Notes under the pieces: generated by a model
Database searches by the model: none
The model's input: only the letters and a program-made list of their open reading frames with translations
What the model was told of the DNA's origin: nothing
Position numbers and translations under genes: made by a program
Assembly: GCF_000723185.1 (NCBI RefSeq)
Contig: NZ_CBTY010000011.1
Coordinates: 180,502 to 244,501 of the forward strand
Source of the DNA: Candidatus Nitrosotenuis uzonensis
GTDB lineage: Archaea; Thermoproteota; Nitrososphaeria; Nitrososphaerales; Nitrosopumilaceae
Direction of reading: 5' to 3'
DNA: 64,000 nt
Shown: one piece after another, positions 21,676 through 31,249 of the stretch
Layout: each line of letters starts with the position of its first letter
Position numbering within the stretch: position 1 is the stretch's first letter

Positions 21676-23870
21676 ACATCAAAATATTGATAGGAGTAAT
21701 TACTGCAATAGCTGTAGCAGGAATATTGGGAATATACATTGCGTTAAGCCCGTCGAATCAACCTCAAACTCCGTACACAATACCGCCACAGATCTTCGAT
21801 GAGCCAAAGATCGTATCCATTGATGACACACAACAGGTAAGAAAATTCGAGTCTTACGACGAGCTAACAAAATTCCTTCAGAGTGCGCAATCTCTTAACA
21901 ATCAATACGCCATTTATGAAAGTCCCGTTCACGGAGGTATTGTAAGGACTGGATCACAATGGAACAGTGGCGTCCAGATGGAGCTTGACTCGCAGCTAAC
22001 ACCCAGACCATCCCTTCCTCCACATGATGCAAATGCTCCGAGCCGAGCTGACTTTCCATCATATTCGACCACTAACATCCAAGTCCAAAACGTGGATGAG
22101 CCAGATTTTCTAAAAAATGATGACAAATATGCATACATCGTATCTGGAGATAAACTGACAATAATCGAAGCATATCCAGCAGAATCTGCAAAAATCATCC
22201 TCAAAATAGGACTTGATATTCCGCAAGGACAGTCACTTCAGAATATCTTCCTAAACAAGGACAGACTGGTGGTATTTTATCAAGATTATAAGGAAACAGA
22301 GTATATTCCGGAATATGGATTTACCCCTACCAAAATTTACGCATCACTCTCACATGCAGTAATAATAGATGTGACTGACAAAGAAAACCCCAAAATCCTA
22401 AAAGATTACTCTATCACTGGCTATTATAACAATGCACGAATGATTGGTGATAGTGTCTATCTGATTACTACAAACGACGTCAATTATCCAAGACCAATCG
22501 TACCACTAATACGCGAAAGTTCCGGCATAATGATTACACCCGACGTGTTTTATTTTGATAATCCAGAACAATACTATAACTTTAACACAATTACTGCTTT
22601 TGGCATATTCAACGAGACAATAAATGCGGAGACCTTCCTTATGAGTGGCGCAGGAACAATCTATGTCTCGGAGAGCAACATATACATCACATATCAGAAG
22701 AACATTCCATACAACTACTACAGAACCCTAGAACAAGACAGGTTCTTTAATGCCATAGTTCCTGCACTTCCGCAAGACGCACAAAATAAAATCAAGGCTG
22801 TCATGGCAGATTCCACATTAACACACCAAGAAAAATGGAATCGCGTATCTGATATTCTGCAAGAAACATACAACAAATTGTCATCATCGGACAGATCATC
22901 TCTTTTTGAAAAAATCCAAAATGCGATAAATGACTATGATACAAAAGTGCAACAGGATACATTCAAGACAGTAGTACATAAAATTGCAATAGATGGCACA
23001 AACCTCACTTATGTTGCAAAAGCGGAAGTTCCTGGCAGACTACTCAACCAGTTCTCAATGGATGAATCTGGCAACAGGTTCAGGATTGCCACAACTTCAG
23101 AATTCTGGGGCACCCGCAATTACATGTACAACAATGTGTACGTACTTGATGCCAATCTAAGACAAGTGGGAGCACTTGAAAAGATTGCACCTGACGAATC
23201 AATCTATTCTACCAGATTCATGAATGATAGGCTCTACATGGTAACATTCAAGAGAATCGATCCGTTCTTTGTAATAGATCTCTCAACAGATTCACCCAAG
23301 GTGCTTGGGGAACTAAAGATTCCTGGTTACTCTAACTACTTGCATCCATACGACCAGAATCATGTAATAGGAATAGGCAAGGAAACAAAGGAAAACCAGC
23401 ACGGTGGAATCGAGACGCTTGGAGTTAAAATCTCATTATTTGACGTAACAGATGTCAGACGTCCAGTCGAACTTGATGTTGTTACTATAGGAAAACAAGG
23501 AACCGACTCGGAAGTTCTCTCTGATCACAAGGCGCTTTTGTTTGACAAGGAAAAAGGTATACTCTCAATACCGATATGGGAACAGGAACATGATTACGCA
23601 CCAAACAGGCAGTATGTGGAACCTAAAATATGGAGAGGCTTTTATGCATTCAACGTAAATACTGTAGACGGTTTTACATTAAAGGGGAAAATCACCCACT
23701 TTAACTCAACCGGCTATGATTACTATATGGGCAGCAGGTCATTTTACATTGGAGATGTTCTATACACTGTAAGCTCCAATCTAATGAAAATGAATGATTT
23801 GTCCGACATGCATGAAATCAATCAGCTGAAATTCAGGGACGAGGCAAAGATAATCCGCTACATAGACTAG
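21672..23870 (+). CDS. Secreted beta-propeller domain protein
   Basis: 732 residues. An N-terminal signal-anchor (ILIGVITAIAVAGILGIYIA, residues 5-24) precedes a Pro/Ser-rich linker and a large beta-propeller of the type annotated as secreted C-terminal beta-propeller in archaea and bacteria. Characteristic segments are QNVDEPDFLKNDDKYAYIVS (about 140-160), NARMIGDSVYLITTN and DESIYSTRFMNDRLYMVTFK. An insertion around 370-440 is helical (TLTHQEKWNRVSDILQETYN). Function of the family is unknown; it is probably displayed on the outside of the cell. The start is TTG, overlapping the stop of a 16-codon upstream ORF. Confidence 0.85.
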   Translation: MNIKILIGVITAIAVAGILGIYIALSPSNQPQTPYTIPPQIFDEPKIVSIDDTQQVRKFESYDELTKFLQSAQSLNNQYAIYESPVHGGIVRTGSQWNSGVQMELDSQLTPRPSLPPHDANAPSRADFPSYSTTNIQVQNVDEPDFLKNDDKYAYIVSGDKLTIIEAYPAESAKIILKIGLDIPQGQSLQNIFLNKDRLVVFYQDYKETEYIPEYGFTPTKIYASLSHAVIIDVTDKENPKILKDYSITGYYNNARMIGDSVYLITTNDVNYPRPIVPLIRESSGIMITPDVFYFDNPEQYYNFNTITAFGIFNETINAETFLMSGAGTIYVSESNIYITYQKNIPYNYYRTLEQDRFFNAIVPALPQDAQNKIKAVMADSTLTHQEKWNRVSDILQETYNKLSSSDRSSLFEKIQNAINDYDTKVQQDTFKTVVHKIAIDGTNLTYVAKAEVPGRLLNQFSMDESGNRFRIATTSEFWGTRNYMYNNVYVLDANLRQVGALEKIAPDESIYSTRFMNDRLYMVTFKRIDPFFVIDLSTDSPKVLGELKIPGYSNYLHPYDQNHVIGIGKETKENQHGGIETLGVKISLFDVTDVRRPVELDVVTIGKQGTDSEVLSDHKALLFDKEKGILSIPIWEQEHDYAPNRQYVEPKIWRGFYAFNVNTVDGFTLKGKITHFNSTGYDYYMGSRSFYIGDVLYTVSSNLMKMNDLSDMHEINQLKFRDEAKIIRYID

Positions 23871-23895
23871 ATTTTTCAGATACCTAGTACTCATT

Positions 23896-23920
23896 ATCTT
23901 CAGAACACCCATCTGAAGAT
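23896..23920 (+). terminator. Perfect 9-bp hairpin downstream of propeller gene
   Basis: ATCTTCAGA (23896-23904), loop ACACCCA and TCTGAAGAT (23912-23920) form a perfect stem. It lies 26 bases after the propeller stop codon and upstream of the next gene's promoter. There is no strong T-tract after it, so it may be a 3' stability hairpin or an operator rather than a simple terminator. Confidence 0.45.
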
Positions 23921-23973
23921 CTACAGTTGATAAACATGAAGATGCTTTTATAGTAAATCGGCTGTTTTGCACT

Positions 23974-25224
23974 GTGTATTCGAATTTATCTCAGATGAAT
24001 TTTGATCTGACACAAAAGCAAAAAGATCTTCTACAAAAAGTTGATCTTGCATGCAAGAAGATTCGTGACAATGAAGAGAAATCATACCTTGAAGAAAAAC
24101 TAAACGAACTGGTAATCCCGGAATTTGCCAAGATTGGAATGTTGGGTTGTCCAATATCAAAAAAGTACGGAGGTCTTGGTTTTGATATCACAACGTACAC
24201 GCTCGCTCTGGAAAGAATAGGAAGAGAAGGTAGCTCACTGAGAACGTTCTTTTCTGCACACATATCAATAGGCCAAATGGTCTTACAGGGATGGGGAAAT
24301 GAGGAACAGAAAAAGCGTTATCTACCACATACGGTCTCTGGTAGGTCTGTAATGGGATTCGCTCTTACGGAACCGGAGGCAGGCAGCGATCCTGCATCAC
24401 TACAAACAAAATTCGTAAAAAAGGGCGATAACTATATCTTGAAAGGAAAAAAGCATTGGGTCGGCAATGGAACGTTTGCCAAAGTGATAATAACTTTTGC
24501 AAAAGATAAAGACGGTAAGATATCCGCATTTCTAATTGATTCTGATTCTTCTGGCTTCATTGTAAAAGAGATGAAAAACAAGATGGGCCTGCTAACAGTA
24601 AAAAATGCCGAAATCACTTTGCAGGATTGCGTAGTTCCAAAAAATAACCTGCTTGGTAAACTTGGAGACGGGCTTAACATCGCCTTTTCTTCGCTTATTG
24701 ATGGAAGATTGAGCGTGGCTGCAGGATCTCTGGGAGTTATGCGTGACTGCATGGATGAATCAATATCTTATGCAAAACAAAGACGGCAGCATGGCTCTGA
24801 GCTAGCAAAAAAACAGCTAATCCAGCAACATGTTGCAAAAATGGCAATAAACCTTGAAAGCGCAAGATGGCTCGTATACAAGGCTGCAGATTCGCGCCAA
24901 AAACTACACGATTATGTAGAACGATTCAAAGTCATAACAAAATCATGGTCTTCCAAACTCAACCGAAAAAATCTACAATATTCAACACTACGATCGAACG
25001 CTGACAACTTGGCGTCAATTGCCAAATTTCATGCAAGCAACGGTGCCTTTGATTCATCAAACCGAGCAGTACAAATATTTGGTTCCGAAGGATACAAAAA
25101 AACCACCCGAGTTACAAGACACTTTCTTGACTCAAGAGCAATAATAATCTATGAAGGTGCAAACGAGGTATTGGAAATGAAAATTGCACTTCATCAACTA
25201 GGAGACAAATATCGTTCTTACTAA
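23974..25224 (+). CDS. Acyl-CoA dehydrogenase
   Basis: 416 residues of the ACAD family. The order is an N-terminal helical domain; the FAD-binding strand GFALTEPEAGSDPASLQTKF (about 122-141); KHWVGNGTFAKVIITFAK; then the C-terminal four-helix bundle with the HGSELAKKQLIQQHVAKM substrate/FAD region and the catalytic-Glu segment IIYEGANEVLEM. It should dehydrogenate an acyl-CoA and pass electrons to an ETF-like carrier. A GTG start at 23974 is supported by a TATA-like TTTATAGTA about 25 bases upstream; ATG eight codons later is an alternative. Insertion around 305-335 (SWSSKLNRKNLQYST) is longer than usual. Confidence 0.9.
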   Translation: MYSNLSQMNFDLTQKQKDLLQKVDLACKKIRDNEEKSYLEEKLNELVIPEFAKIGMLGCPISKKYGGLGFDITTYTLALERIGREGSSLRTFFSAHISIGQMVLQGWGNEEQKKRYLPHTVSGRSVMGFALTEPEAGSDPASLQTKFVKKGDNYILKGKKHWVGNGTFAKVIITFAKDKDGKISAFLIDSDSSGFIVKEMKNKMGLLTVKNAEITLQDCVVPKNNLLGKLGDGLNIAFSSLIDGRLSVAAGSLGVMRDCMDESISYAKQRRQHGSELAKKQLIQQHVAKMAINLESARWLVYKAADSRQKLHDYVERFKVITKSWSSKLNRKNLQYSTLRSNADNLASIAKFHASNGAFDSSNRAVQIFGSEGYKKTTRVTRHFLDSRAIIIYEGANEVLEMKIALHQLGDKYRSY

Positions 25225-25225
25225 A

Positions 25226-26449
25226 TCACAGCGCACTACACGATTCATGTATTACTGATATTCCTTCGTTTACCTGCTCTTCATTGATTATGAGTGGGGG
25301 GATTATTCTGATAGCTTTCTGCCCTGCACCCAATGCCAATATACCGTGTCTGAACATACTCAGAAGTACTGCATCTCTCCTTTCCTTTGACTGGCATTCT
25401 ATGCCTATCATCAAACCTATTCCACGAACATCCTCTATTCCATTTTTTCCACACAATTCAGAAATTCCGTTTTTTAAAACTGTGCCCATCTTTATCGCAT
25501 TTTCTAACAGTTTTTCCTTTTCTATTACCTGTATCGTTTTTGCTCCTACTGCCATATCTATCCTGGCGCCTCCGCCCCACGTGCTTGATATGACGCCTTT
25601 TTCAGTGGGTTCTAATTCCACTCGGAATCCGGTTGCACCAACCTGTAGAGCTTTTGCCATACTCATTATGTCTGGTTCTACACCATAGTGTTCAAAAGCC
25701 CACCATTTGCCAGTATGCCCTAAACCTGACTGTACCTCATCTAGGATGAGTGGTACGCCATATTTTGTAGCAAGCTTTCGTAGATTCTGAATGAATTTTT
25801 TTGAAGCGATCGAATACCCACCTTCCCCCTGAACCGTTTCACTTATGATGAAAGCCACCTTATTCTCTTTTAGAATATTTTCTGCAGAATTGATTTCAGG
25901 ATCGTCATCTGTTATACAAAATTTTATTCTCAACACGGGAAGCTCAGGGAAGTTCGTTTTCTGTACTGGCTTGCTTGAAGTAAACGTCAGGGCGCCAAGC
26001 GTTCTTCCATGGAATGCATTTTTACAAGATACACCGGGAAGCGGACCCATCTTGCGGTATGCGATTTTTATCGAGTTTTCAACTGCCTCAGCTCCACTGT
26101 TTATCAAAAACACTTTGAAACCTCTAGGCAGGATTGATACTAATCTCTCTGCTAATGCAGCGTGCTCTTCCGAGTAAAAATCTTGTCCTGCAATCTTATG
26201 GGCTCCATTATTAGAGTATTCTTTTAGAACCTGTAGAATCTCTGGGTGAGAGTATCCTAAAGGACAAGAGCCCACATTTGATGTAAAATCTAGGAACTCG
26301 TTGCCGTCTACATCTTCAATAACGCAGTCATGACCACCCTTTATCACTAGTGGATAGACAAAAGTTGAATCATACGTGTGCTTTTTTGTAATCTCGATAA
26401 TCCTTGATGCTTTCGGTCCGGGCGGGGCAATCCTAATGTGGTGTTTCAC
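25226..26449 (-). CDS. Class III aminotransferase (GABA/ornithine aminotransferase-like)
   Basis: 407 residues of the class III PLP family. Landmarks are NSGAEAVENSIKIAYRKMG, the Asp-containing PLILDEVQSGLGHTGKWWAF and the Schiff-base lysine in MSMAKALQVGATGF. The N-terminal PPGPKASRIIEITKKHTYDS resembles archaeal enzymes of the 4-aminobutyrate aminotransferase or amino-acid racemase subgroup rather than ArgD. Substrate could be GABA, ornithine, lysine or a beta-amino acid. It ends two bases from the convergent acyl-CoA dehydrogenase. Convergence with the ALDH region might hint at amino-acid degradation, but this is weak. Confidence 0.85.
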   Translation of the reverse strand: MKHHIRIAPPGPKASRIIEITKKHTYDSTFVYPLVIKGGHDCVIEDVDGNEFLDFTSNVGSCPLGYSHPEILQVLKEYSNNGAHKIAGQDFYSEEHAALAERLVSILPRGFKVFLINSGAEAVENSIKIAYRKMGPLPGVSCKNAFHGRTLGALTFTSSKPVQKTNFPELPVLRIKFCITDDDPEINSAENILKENKVAFIISETVQGEGGYSIASKKFIQNLRKLATKYGVPLILDEVQSGLGHTGKWWAFEHYGVEPDIMSMAKALQVGATGFRVELEPTEKGVISSTWGGGARIDMAVGAKTIQVIEKEKLLENAIKMGTVLKNGISELCGKNGIEDVRGIGLMIGIECQSKERRDAVLLSMFRHGILALGAGQKAIRIIPPLIINEEQVNEGISVIHESCSAL

Positions 26450-26502
26450 ATAGTATTGTACACTTTATCGAATAAAAACAAATCATGAAATATTACGGAA
26501 AA

Positions 26503-27747
26503 TCAAATACTAGCTTCTAATTTCCTTTCTATGTGTTTTCGTATGAATCTGACAATCTCAGATTTTTCTTTTCGTGCAGATCTCTTTACCTTTCCTGAGC
26601 TATCTATGATAAGAACCCTGTTTAAGCGGGGATTTCTTTGATATTCTGTACCTACATCATTTGCAACTATCAGATCTGCATTTGATTCTCTCATCTTCTT
26701 CTTTGAAGAGTCTATGAGAAGTTTAAGGGGAACGTTTGCTTCCGCTTTGAATCCCACCAGAAAAACGTCATTTTGCATTTTTTTCACATGATCAATTATT
26801 TTCGGGGCCTTTTGTAGTCTTATTATCAGCTCTTTTTTTGCACTCTTAATTTTGGCTTTATTCGGAGTTAGCGTATAATCCGCAGCTGCTGCAGCCATGA
26901 TCACTATATCGAATTTCCTTCTCAACTGTCCTTTTACGGCATCAAACATCTGGTTTACGGTTCGCACACGTATGACTTTGGCTCCTTTCGGGGGTTCTTC
27001 CATGCCTGGACCGTAAACAAGTGTGACAGATGCTCCAGCAGAAATCATCTCTCTTGCAAGCAGTATTCCTGTCGCGCCTGTGCTCTGGTTGGTGATGACA
27101 CGTATGGGATCAATAGGCTCAACAGTTGGACCGGCTGTGATCAGTATCCGTTTACCTGAAAGGATAGACGAGTGACCAAATTTTTGTAGCACATATTCTA
27201 AAACACCCTCTGGTTCGGCCGCCTTTGCTTTTCCTTCTACCATGTTTGGTGTTATGAACTCTATTTTGTCTTTGAGGAATTTCATGTTGCGGAGGACTGC
27301 GGCATTTTCATACATCGCTTTATGCATGGCCAACGCCATTATTATTGGAATTTTGGCCCCAAAACCCACAGTTAATACGGTTGATACAGGTGTATCATCA
27401 ATTCCGTTTGCAAGCTTGCCCAAAGTGTTAGCAGTAGCTGGATACACTAGGATGAGATCTGCCTGTCCATAGTCGGCAAGCTTGATGTGTTCAAGATCTC
27501 CAGTAAGCTTGGTAATCACTGCATTCCCTGTGGCCCATTTAAAATAATCAGGCTGGATAAGCTTTGTTACAGCTTGACTTGCAACGCAAGTAACATGTGC
27601 ACCGTGTCTCATAAGAAGTCTTGCAAGTTCAATTGACTTGTATGCAGCAACACTTCCGGCCACACATAAAATGATTTTCTTGCCTGACAGATGCGTTCCG
27701 TACGATTCTACTATATCCAATGATGGATGTTTTCTCTTAGCTTCCAA
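26503..27747 (-). CDS. coaBC: Bifunctional CoaBC (PPC decarboxylase / phosphopantothenate-cysteine ligase)
   Basis: 414 residues. The N-terminal flavoprotein CoaC domain (about 20-190) carries ILCVAGSVAAYKSIELARLL and the YPATANTLGKLANGIDDT region that binds FMN and substrate. The C-terminal CoaB domain starts at KRILITAGPTVEPIDPIRVI and contains NQSTGATGILLAREM and AAAAADYTLTP. It converts 4'-phosphopantothenate plus cysteine to phosphopantetheine. It is the last gene of the leftward CoA operon, overlapping panB by 11 bases. Ligase nucleotide is usually CTP, not determinable here. Confidence 0.95.
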   Translation of the reverse strand: MEAKRKHPSLDIVESYGTHLSGKKIILCVAGSVAAYKSIELARLLMRHGAHVTCVASQAVTKLIQPDYFKWATGNAVITKLTGDLEHIKLADYGQADLILVYPATANTLGKLANGIDDTPVSTVLTVGFGAKIPIIMALAMHKAMYENAAVLRNMKFLKDKIEFITPNMVEGKAKAAEPEGVLEYVLQKFGHSSILSGKRILITAGPTVEPIDPIRVITNQSTGATGILLAREMISAGASVTLVYGPGMEEPPKGAKVIRVRTVNQMFDAVKGQLRRKFDIVIMAAAAADYTLTPNKAKIKSAKKELIIRLQKAPKIIDHVKKMQNDVFLVGFKAEANVPLKLLIDSSKKKMRESNADLIVANDVGTEYQRNPRLNRVLIIDSSGKVKRSARKEKSEIVRFIRKHIERKLEASI

Positions 27748-28576
27748 TTTTCCTAATCAACTTGTCAAGCTCGACTCTATCCATGGAGAACCAGTTCTCT
27801 TCTGCAGGAAATTTGCCTGATTCCACCTCTGACTTGTAGCTTGTAACTGCCTTTGTTATCTGCTCTGATAAAGAAAGATACTGTTTTACGAATTTAGGCT
27901 TTATTTTTTCATACATTCCTAGCATATCATGAATCACTAACACTTGGCCATCACAAAACCTTCCTGATCCTATACCTATAATCGGAATAGAAACCGACTC
28001 TGAGATTATCTTGGCAACCTCAGCTGTTACCATTTCTAAGACGATTGAAAAGACTCCTGCTTCTTCTAGTGCTTTTGCATCCTCAATTAGTGTGACTGCC
28101 GTCTCTTCTGTCTTTCCCTGTACCTTGTAGCCTTGTGATAGGGTGGTAGTTTGAGGCTGGAATCCTATATGTCCCATCACAGGAATGCCTGTCTCTACTA
28201 TTGCAGATATGGTCTTGGAAACAACCTTTCCGCCTTCCAACTTTACAGCATCTGCTCCAGCCTTGACCAATCTGCCGGAATTTGCGATGGCATCAGAAAT
28301 GCTTGCCTGATACGACATAAATGGCATGTCGGCCACAACTAGTGAGCTCTGTCTTGCGCGTGCTACTGCTTCTGTAAACATGATCATCTGCTCCATAGTT
28401 ACTGGTACCGTATTCTCATAACCTAGCATCACCATGCCTGCACTGTCACCTACCAACAGGATGTCTATGCCTGTCCTCTCACACAGAGATGCTAAGGTAT
28501 AATCATATGCCGTAATTACAGATATTTTCTGTCCTAGCTTTTTCTTTTCGATTATGTCCTTAACTGATTTATGCAT
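27737..28576 (-). CDS. panB: 3-methyl-2-oxobutanoate hydroxymethyltransferase
   Basis: 279 residues of the PanB TIM-barrel family. VITAYDYTLASLCERTGIDI, LLVGDSAGMVMLGYENT (Mg/ketoacid binding) and GHIGFQPQTTTLSQGYKVQG are diagnostic. It transfers a hydroxymethyl group from methylene-tetrahydropterin to ketoisovalerate to form ketopantoate, the first committed step to CoA. It overlaps the phosphopantothenate synthetase gene by 8 bases upstream and coaBC by 11 bases downstream. The gene for ketopantoate reductase is not in the window. Confidence 0.96.
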   Translation of the reverse strand: MHKSVKDIIEKKKLGQKISVITAYDYTLASLCERTGIDILLVGDSAGMVMLGYENTVPVTMEQMIMFTEAVARARQSSLVVADMPFMSYQASISDAIANSGRLVKAGADAVKLEGGKVVSKTISAIVETGIPVMGHIGFQPQTTTLSQGYKVQGKTEETAVTLIEDAKALEEAGVFSIVLEMVTAEVAKIISESVSIPIIGIGSGRFCDGQVLVIHDMLGMYEKIKPKFVKQYLSLSEQITKAVTSYKSEVESGKFPAEENWFSMDRVELDKLIRKIGS

Positions 28577-29309
28577 GGTTGGCCTTCCTTGTCAAGTTGT
28601 CTCGTATCTCAAGTATGGCATCAGAGAGATTCTTCTTGTTGTCGAATTTTACTTTCGACTGATTTTTCCTGCATTCTAAAATCAGATTTCTAATTCCACG
28701 TACTATGTTGTCCACTATTGTAATATCCGCTGTCTGTGCCGTTCTTGACAAAGGATTGAGATCAAAGGTAATCACTTTTTTTCCTGCATTCTTGAGAGCC
28801 TGTGTTCTATCTCCATCTTCTAGCGGAACTAAAACCACGTCAGCTGAATAAATCCCATTCACATCCACAATCCTTCTGGCGCTATCTAGGCCGGAAATGC
28901 GGATAGAGTTTTTCTTATTTAACCCCAAAATTTGTACTGCGCCGTTCTTTTTCAGCACTCGGTGGATCTTCCGCTTTCTTTCCTCGCTTGAATAAAACAA
29001 ATTCACCTCGATTTTTGCTTCCGTTGCCTTGGCCAATTGCACTATTTCCTTAGGGCACAGTCCTGCAACATTCCCATTTACAGAAATTACAGGATTCTGT
29101 GCGTGCATTAGCATAAAAGCTGCAGCCTTTGTTGCCTTTTTTGCACTCCTTGCAGTTTTCTCTCCCAGCAGGTAATCAAACGCCTCACCTCTGCCATGAG
29201 CCATCAGGCCCTCTTTAGCGACCAATCCATCATCGAATGCGGCCACAAGCTTCTCCCTAATGTATAGTGATTGGGCCCGGGGATGGGATTTTGGAATTGG
29301 TGATTTCAT
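28569..29309 (-). CDS. 4-phosphopantoate--beta-alanine ligase (archaeal phosphopantothenate synthetase)
   Basis: 246 residues of the archaeal PPS family, which replaces bacterial PanC. The N-terminal IPKSHPRAQSLYIREKLVAA and GLMAHGRGEAFDYLLGE segments, GNVAGLCPKEIV and the C-terminal RTAQTADITIVDNIVRGIRN are characteristic. It condenses phosphopantoate with beta-alanine using ATP. It overlaps the pantoate kinase gene by 4 bases (ATGA-type) and panB by 8 bases, so all are in one polycistronic unit. Confidence 0.93.
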   Translation of the reverse strand: MKSPIPKSHPRAQSLYIREKLVAAFDDGLVAKEGLMAHGRGEAFDYLLGEKTARSAKKATKAAAFMLMHAQNPVISVNGNVAGLCPKEIVQLAKATEAKIEVNLFYSSEERKRKIHRVLKKNGAVQILGLNKKNSIRISGLDSARRIVDVNGIYSADVVLVPLEDGDRTQALKNAGKKVITFDLNPLSRTAQTADITIVDNIVRGIRNLILECRKNQSKVKFDNKKNLSDAILEIRDNLTRKANHA

Positions 29310-30205
29310 TTGCCTAACAATCTTGCCCCAGAATCGTCAATTTTTGACTTGATAATAATGCCATCTGAATACTTGTCCAATACATTAATGACCATATCTT
29401 CTTGTTCTGGTGGAACAAGACTGAAAATTGTTTCACCAAACAACGCAACTCCACATCTTATCCCATTTGCCCTAAGATCATCTATTACTTGTTGCATTCT
29501 GGGAGTTATGATGTTTACATATTTTGCAAATTCTACGGAATGATCATGGAATTCGTCGATACTATGAGTCTTTTCAAGACTAGTGACCATTTTCCCACCA
29601 AGACCGTTTATTGACGATAATCGTTCCTTTAGGAATTGTTTTGTAGAAATAGACGAAAAACAGATCATGACCGCTGAATATGCGCCAATAGGTAGTTTTT
29701 TTAGCTGACCTATACCCGGGGCGCCCTCCTTTACCCTGATTTCAAATCCTCCATGATATGATGCAAGAACGTCACCAAGTCCTGTTTGGCACATAACTTC
29801 AGCCTTGTGTGCTATCTGCCCCAACTGTTCCTTTGAGAATCCCATATTGAATGCCTGGTTTAATGCATATGACAATGATAATGCAACAGCGGCAGAACAA
29901 CCCAGTCCGTAGCCTACCGGCACTTTGATCTCATGATTTACATGCACAAAATAATTTCCGTTAACATGTCTTAGGAATTCTCTGATTACAAATTCTGATA
30001 CTTGGGTATTGTCAGGCTTGTAGCCGCTAACTGAAATACTAAAATCGGAGAATTCGGCATCTTCAACGCTAACCGTGGTAGTCACCCCTGTCTGTATTGA
30101 AAAACCTGCACCTATTGAGCCCTGAAATTCAGGCCTCAGCTCCCTGTTTACCTCTGCCTTGAAGAATCCAGTTACATGTGCCGGTGAGAATGCAACCCCT
30201 CTCAT
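29306..30205 (-). CDS. Pantoate kinase (GHMP family)
   Basis: 299 residues of the GHMP kinase superfamily. The ATP-binding loop is VPVGYGLGCSAAVALSLSYA (about 104-123), with an N-terminal substrate segment RGVAFSPAHVTGFFKAEV and a C-terminal RCGVALFGETIFSL motif. Archaeal pantoate kinase phosphorylates pantoate before beta-alanine ligation, and its placement directly ahead of the synthetase, panB and coaBC strongly supports this. It is the first gene of the operon; a 66-base A/T-rich region separates it from the divergent PhoU-like gene and presumably holds both promoters. Confidence 0.94.
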   Translation of the reverse strand: MRGVAFSPAHVTGFFKAEVNRELRPEFQGSIGAGFSIQTGVTTTVSVEDAEFSDFSISVSGYKPDNTQVSEFVIREFLRHVNGNYFVHVNHEIKVPVGYGLGCSAAVALSLSYALNQAFNMGFSKEQLGQIAHKAEVMCQTGLGDVLASYHGGFEIRVKEGAPGIGQLKKLPIGAYSAVMICFSSISTKQFLKERLSSINGLGGKMVTSLEKTHSIDEFHDHSVEFAKYVNIITPRMQQVIDDLRANGIRCGVALFGETIFSLVPPEQEDMVINVLDKYSDGIIIKSKIDDSGARLLGK

Positions 30206-30271
30206 CTGATCCGAATTTAAATTTGAATAAAAATATAAGAATATGGCTTAAATTAATTAAATTGATTTAAA

Positions 30272-31249
30272 TTGACTAAATTCATCAGACGCCTACAAAG
30301 AATAGGAAGCAGCATACTTGTTTCTCTTCCCAAGGAATGGGTTGAAGCACACAAGCTTGACAAAAGCATGGAAATCGAACTAGAAACAAACGAGAACACA
30401 ATATCCATCACTGCAAACAAGACGGAAAGACCGTCAAAAGAGGTGGTGATCTCATATCCGCTACCAGAAAATGAGAACATTGTGGCGGACATAACTGGGG
30501 CGTATTTGCTCGGATATGATATCATCAGAATCAAAGGCAAGTCGATAATACCTGTGGAGGATCGTGAAAAAATTCGAAATTCAATGAGAAGATTGGTAGG
30601 CATGGAGATAGTCGAAGAAGATTCTTCTAACATCAACGTGCAGTTTCTTTTGGATGCAACAACTCTAAGTCCTGAAAAGATCCTAAAACGAATAAGCTCG
30701 ATCGCACTTGGAATGTTCAACGATGTTTTGGTCGCACTAACATCAGATGATAGATCAAATCTACAGACCATGTCAAATAGAGATGATGAAGTGGACAGAC
30801 AGTACTTTCTGCTTGTCAGGCTTATACGTAGTACGATGATAGATAACCGTCTGGCATCTGCATTCAGACTTGAGAACATAGATGTTCTAGACTACAGAAT
30901 AGCTGCCAACGTACTTGAGACTGCCAGCGATACAATAGTGGAAATCGCAAATTCCGTACTAAACACAACTCTGACAAGATCTGATTTGAAGAAAATTTAT
31001 GATATAACAAAAGATATTGAAGCAATACACAAAAAATCAATTGATGCATTTATTGCACAAGACAGGCATCTTGCAATCGAGGCAATATCAGGATATAGAA
31101 AATTCCAGAAAAAGATCTCCGATATCAGATCATCAATAGAACAAAAAAATCAGTTGCAGATAGACTTTCTTGATCTTATCTACATGTTCGAGCGTGTGTC
31201 AAGATCGTGGGCAGATATCGCAGATCTTGTTAAACCTGTATATTACTAG
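30272..31249 (+). CDS. AbrB-PhoU domain regulator (phosphate uptake regulator-like)
   Basis: 325 residues. An N-terminal SpoVT/AbrB-type DNA-binding domain (about 1-50; FIRRLQRIGSSILVSLPKEW) is followed by two PhoU-like helical repeats (about 110-320) with regularly spaced Glu/Asp (SNRDDEVDRQYFLLVRLIRS and IYDITKDIEAIHKKSIDAFI). AbrB-PhoU fusions are archaeal regulators thought to control phosphate transport genes. No pst or pit genes are nearby. TTG start; the upstream A/T-rich sequence contains several TTAAAT repeats. The end overlaps the convergent Nudix gene by 4 bases. Confidence 0.87.
   Translation: MTKFIRRLQRIGSSILVSLPKEWVEAHKLDKSMEIELETNENTISITANKTERPSKEVVISYPLPENENIVADITGAYLLGYDIIRIKGKSIIPVEDREKIRNSMRRLVGMEIVEEDSSNINVQFLLDATTLSPEKILKRISSIALGMFNDVLVALTSDDRSNLQTMSNRDDEVDRQYFLLVRLIRSTMIDNRLASAFRLENIDVLDYRIAANVLETASDTIVEIANSVLNTTLTRSDLKKIYDITKDIEAIHKKSIDAFIAQDRHLAIEAISGYRKFQKKISDIRSSIEQKNQLQIDFLDLIYMFERVSRSWADIADLVKPVYY

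Noticed and set aside
30253..30879. Minus-strand frame of 208 codons
   Set aside because: Antisense shadow of the AbrB-PhoU gene; Ser/Leu/Ile-rich without motifs.
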